A stretch of 24,189 nt of DNA from Spirochaetia bacterium. Lineage in GTDB: Bacteria; Spirochaetota; Spirochaetia; Treponematales; Breznakiellaceae. The stretch spans positions 1 to 24,189 of the forward strand of contig BNUX01000043.1 of assembly GCA_025997675.1 (NCBI GenBank), written 5' to 3'. Shown piece by piece: positions 22,690 through 24,189 of this stretch. The translations under genes and the position numbers were made by a program. The notes under the pieces are model-generated. The model made no database searches. It was not told the origin of the DNA and worked only from the letters and a program-made list of their open reading frames with translations. Each line of letters starts with the position of its first letter. The stretch's first letter is position 1.

Positions 22690-23885
22690 AGCCGAAACAC
22701 CTCCATTAACGAAGCCGCGTTGGCGCTTTGGGATACAACCTCACCACCATCCCTGCTCAGGGCGCCGTACTCGGGGCCTGCGGCCTTGCCAAAGCAGACA
22801 AAGCCGGTTTCCAGGCTTTCTGCGGAATGGCGTTTCATCGTAGCTTCGATGCGGACACGCAGGATTTCCATTACCGGACTTAGGAGCCCCGCCTCCCGCA
22901 GGAGGACCAGCGCAGCATCGGTGCTGACACAGTCCGCAATACCACGCAGCAATTCTAATGATGCCCCCGCCTTGAGGGCGCAGATTACCAGGGTTTCTAT
23001 GCGCCCGTCCCCGTGGGAGGAATGGGTGCTCACCATGCCGATACCCAGCTTGACCATCTTGCCCAGGTGCCCCACCAGAAGGGCGCGCTTAAACCCAAGC
23101 TCCGATGCGGTACCCAGGGCTTCACCGATAAAGTTCTGACATTTCACCTGAGACTCAAGGGACAGACCCAGGGTGTCCCGGGCGAAGTCGGCGGCAAAAT
23201 TCCCTATGGTGATAAGCACATCCCGGCGCCCCGCCGCAAAAAGCTGCCGCATCTCCAGGCGGAGACTGTCCGCCCAGGCTTTCTCGCTCATGGGCTCAAC
23301 CATGCCGCTGGTACCCAGAACGGAAATCCCCCCCACAATGCCCACCCGTGGATTGAAGGTCCGCAAAGCCAGTTCCGCGCCGCCGGGAATGGAAATCGTC
23401 ACCTCAAGCCCGCCCTCGTACCCCGCTTCCGTACACATTGCCTGACACTCTGATGCTATCATCCGGCGGGGGGTGGAATTGATGGCCGCATTGCCCACAC
23501 GCTGATCCAGCCCCGGCTTGGTTACCCGCCCGACCCCTTCCCCGCCGTCGATCACTATCCCCGGCTCACCGGTCCGCCGCCGCACCGCAGCGTATACCAG
23601 GACGCCCCTGGTGACATCCGGGTCATCCCCGGCGTCCTTCTTCACCGCACAAACGGCAACATCACGGTCATAAGAGGGGTTAAGAATATCCAGGGTGAGG
23701 GCTATCCCCTTGGGGGTGACAAGCCGGTAGGTTTCCCGTTTTGACTGGGTAAGCAGCATCCGGGTGGCCGCGCCCGCCGCCGCCGCCGCGCAGCTCCCCG
23801 TGGTATACCCGCAGCGCAACAAGCGGCCGTTCACAAAACGGGAGGCCAGTTCCGGGCGGTCTGGTGTATTTTCATTGGCCGGCAA
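22686..23885 (-). CDS. cbiD: Cobalt-precorrin-5B C1-methyltransferase CbiD
   Basis: Methylates C1 of cobalt-precorrin-5B in the anaerobic pathway; its presence with CbiG marks the oxygen-independent route. The 399-aa protein has CGYTTGSCAAAAAGAA near the N-terminus (25-40), GIVIDGGEGVGRVTKPGL, the NPRVGIVGGISVLGTSGMVEPMS region, and GHLGKMVKLGIGMVSTHSSHGDGR toward the C-terminus. The start is a TTG at 23885 with GAGG 8 nt upstream; no in-frame ATG lies closer. It is the first gene of the operon. Confidence 0.95.
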   Translation of the reverse strand: MPANENTPDRPELASRFVNGRLLRCGYTTGSCAAAAAGAATRMLLTQSKRETYRLVTPKGIALTLDILNPSYDRDVAVCAVKKDAGDDPDVTRGVLVYAAVRRRTGEPGIVIDGGEGVGRVTKPGLDQRVGNAAINSTPRRMIASECQAMCTEAGYEGGLEVTISIPGGAELALRTFNPRVGIVGGISVLGTSGMVEPMSEKAWADSLRLEMRQLFAAGRRDVLITIGNFAADFARDTLGLSLESQVKCQNFIGEALGTASELGFKRALLVGHLGKMVKLGIGMVSTHSSHGDGRIETLVICALKAGASLELLRGIADCVSTDAALVLLREAGLLSPVMEILRVRIEATMKRHSAESLETGFVCFGKAAGPEYGALSRDGGEVVSQSANAASLMEVFRL

Positions 23886-23903
23886 AACGGTATCCTCGGA
23901 GAT

Positions 23904-23933
23904 TAATGTGCTACCATTATGGGATTAAGTCAA
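23904..23933 (-). promoter_or_regulatory. Possible promoter of the cobalamin operon
   Basis: On the minus strand TTGACT (23933-23928) is followed 18 bp on by ACATTA (23909-23904), a weak -10. It lies just upstream of the cbiD TTG. No B12-box or other cobalamin riboswitch core is visible between here and the window end, so I see no sign of cobalamin-responsive control. Confidence 0.3.
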
Positions 23934-24041
23934 GGTAGGTAGGCCCTTGCCGCATGGACAGCAAAAACAGGCGTTTTGACAGCAAATTTGGTATGGTTTT
24001 GCCCTTGCGTTTTAAAAGTAAGGGGAGTACGATCACACCAT

Positions 24042-24189
24042 GTACCAAGTAATCTCATTCTTACCCCCACCGGCCTCGTCCCCATCGACCTCGTACCCGA
24101 ACCCATCGACCTCGTACCCGCCATCACCTACACCGCCGCAGCGGACGGCGATGTGGTTGCCGCATCGACTAAAATCGACTTTGTGTTCG
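24042..24189 (+). CDS. Partial reading frame at the right edge, frame uncertain
   Basis: From about 24042 the frame GTA CCA AGT AAT CTC reads VPSNLILTPTGLVPIDLVP and continues with TYTAAADGDVVAAS to the window end without a stop. Its third positions are mostly C or G, as in the core genes, so it looks coding. I cannot recognise a family. No ATG or GTG opens this frame; an ATG at 24040 with AGGGGAG 12 nt upstream is in another frame and would give a Pro/Ser low-complexity peptide. Either the start is unusual or a frameshift separates start and body. TTGACA at 23976-23981 is a perfect -35, but no fitting -10 follows. The gene is divergent from cbiD. Confidence 0.4.
24081..24122 (+). repeat. 21-bp tandem repeat, two units
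   Basis: Positions 24081-24101 and 24102-24122 are identical at 19 of 21 bases, the differences being in the last codon. In the likely coding frame each unit encodes PIDLVP plus one residue (E, then A). As 21 is a multiple of three, it keeps the frame and points to an in-frame duplication in a coding region. Confidence 0.75.

Noticed and set aside
23930..24127. Leftward open frame of 65 codons with a repeated GTRSMG peptide
   Set aside because: It is the antisense of the 21-bp tandem repeat; the plus-strand frame has the better coding signal and GC-rich third positions.
1..24189. CRISPR array, rRNA genes or insertion-sequence transposase
   Set aside because: I looked for regularly spaced repeats, rRNA motifs and transposase signatures and saw none; the direct repeats present occur only in pairs and lie far apart.

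Overview
The window comes from a bacterium, most likely a spirochaete close to Treponema. That placement is an inference: the Ffh N-terminal and linker motifs (ALLEADVNL, then GEKVLRAVDPGQQF) read like treponemal Ffh, but there is no rRNA or other firm marker. The conserved genes are GC-rich. Two stretches differ in base composition: about 1-3600, which looks like an accessory island, and a very AT-rich transporter gene at 3620-4846.

Left part (1-3600): an accessory patch. It holds a UPF0175/DUF3368 toxin-antitoxin pair with its own promoter and a strong dyad at the mRNA start; an unrecognised secreted protein of 373 aa whose gene alternates AT-rich and GC-rich blocks; and an MNT nucleotidyltransferase/HEPN pair with a promoter that overlaps a perfect palindrome. 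A 39-bp direct repeat lies on each side of the HEPN/MNT pair, and a second, roughly 46-bp direct repeat bounds the whole patch. A tRNA-Leu-like but degenerate sequence lies 3 bp past the end of the first pair.

Middle (3620-12000): a leftward group of a cobalamin-binding radical SAM protein, a ClC-type chloride/proton exchanger and an AT-rich MefA-like MFS efflux protein; a rightward EamA-family exporter; and leftward pepF-ffh, an M3 oligopeptidase and the SRP GTPase, which overlap by 7 bp.

Right part (12026-23885): one tightly packed leftward operon of 13 genes for anaerobic (cobalt-early) cobalamin synthesis: cbiD-cbiF-cbiG-cbiH-cbiJ-cbiET-cbiB-cobD-cbiP-cobA-cbiC, followed by a btuC/btuD-type ABC permease and ATPase. 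All but one junction overlap, and the exception abuts. Together the enzymes take cobalt-precorrin-3 to adenosylcobinamide phosphate, except that the cobaltochelatase, CbiL, CbiA and the nucleotide-loop genes (cobU/S/T/C) are not in the window and must lie elsewhere or be missing. CbiG lacks its usual middle domain. No cobalamin riboswitch and no BtuF binding protein are visible. At the far right a partial rightward gene with a 21-bp tandem repeat runs off the end.

I did not find a clearly new multi-gene system. The strongest candidates for something undescribed are the nested direct repeats around the toxin-antitoxin modules, the mosaic secreted protein, and the middle-domain-less CbiG.
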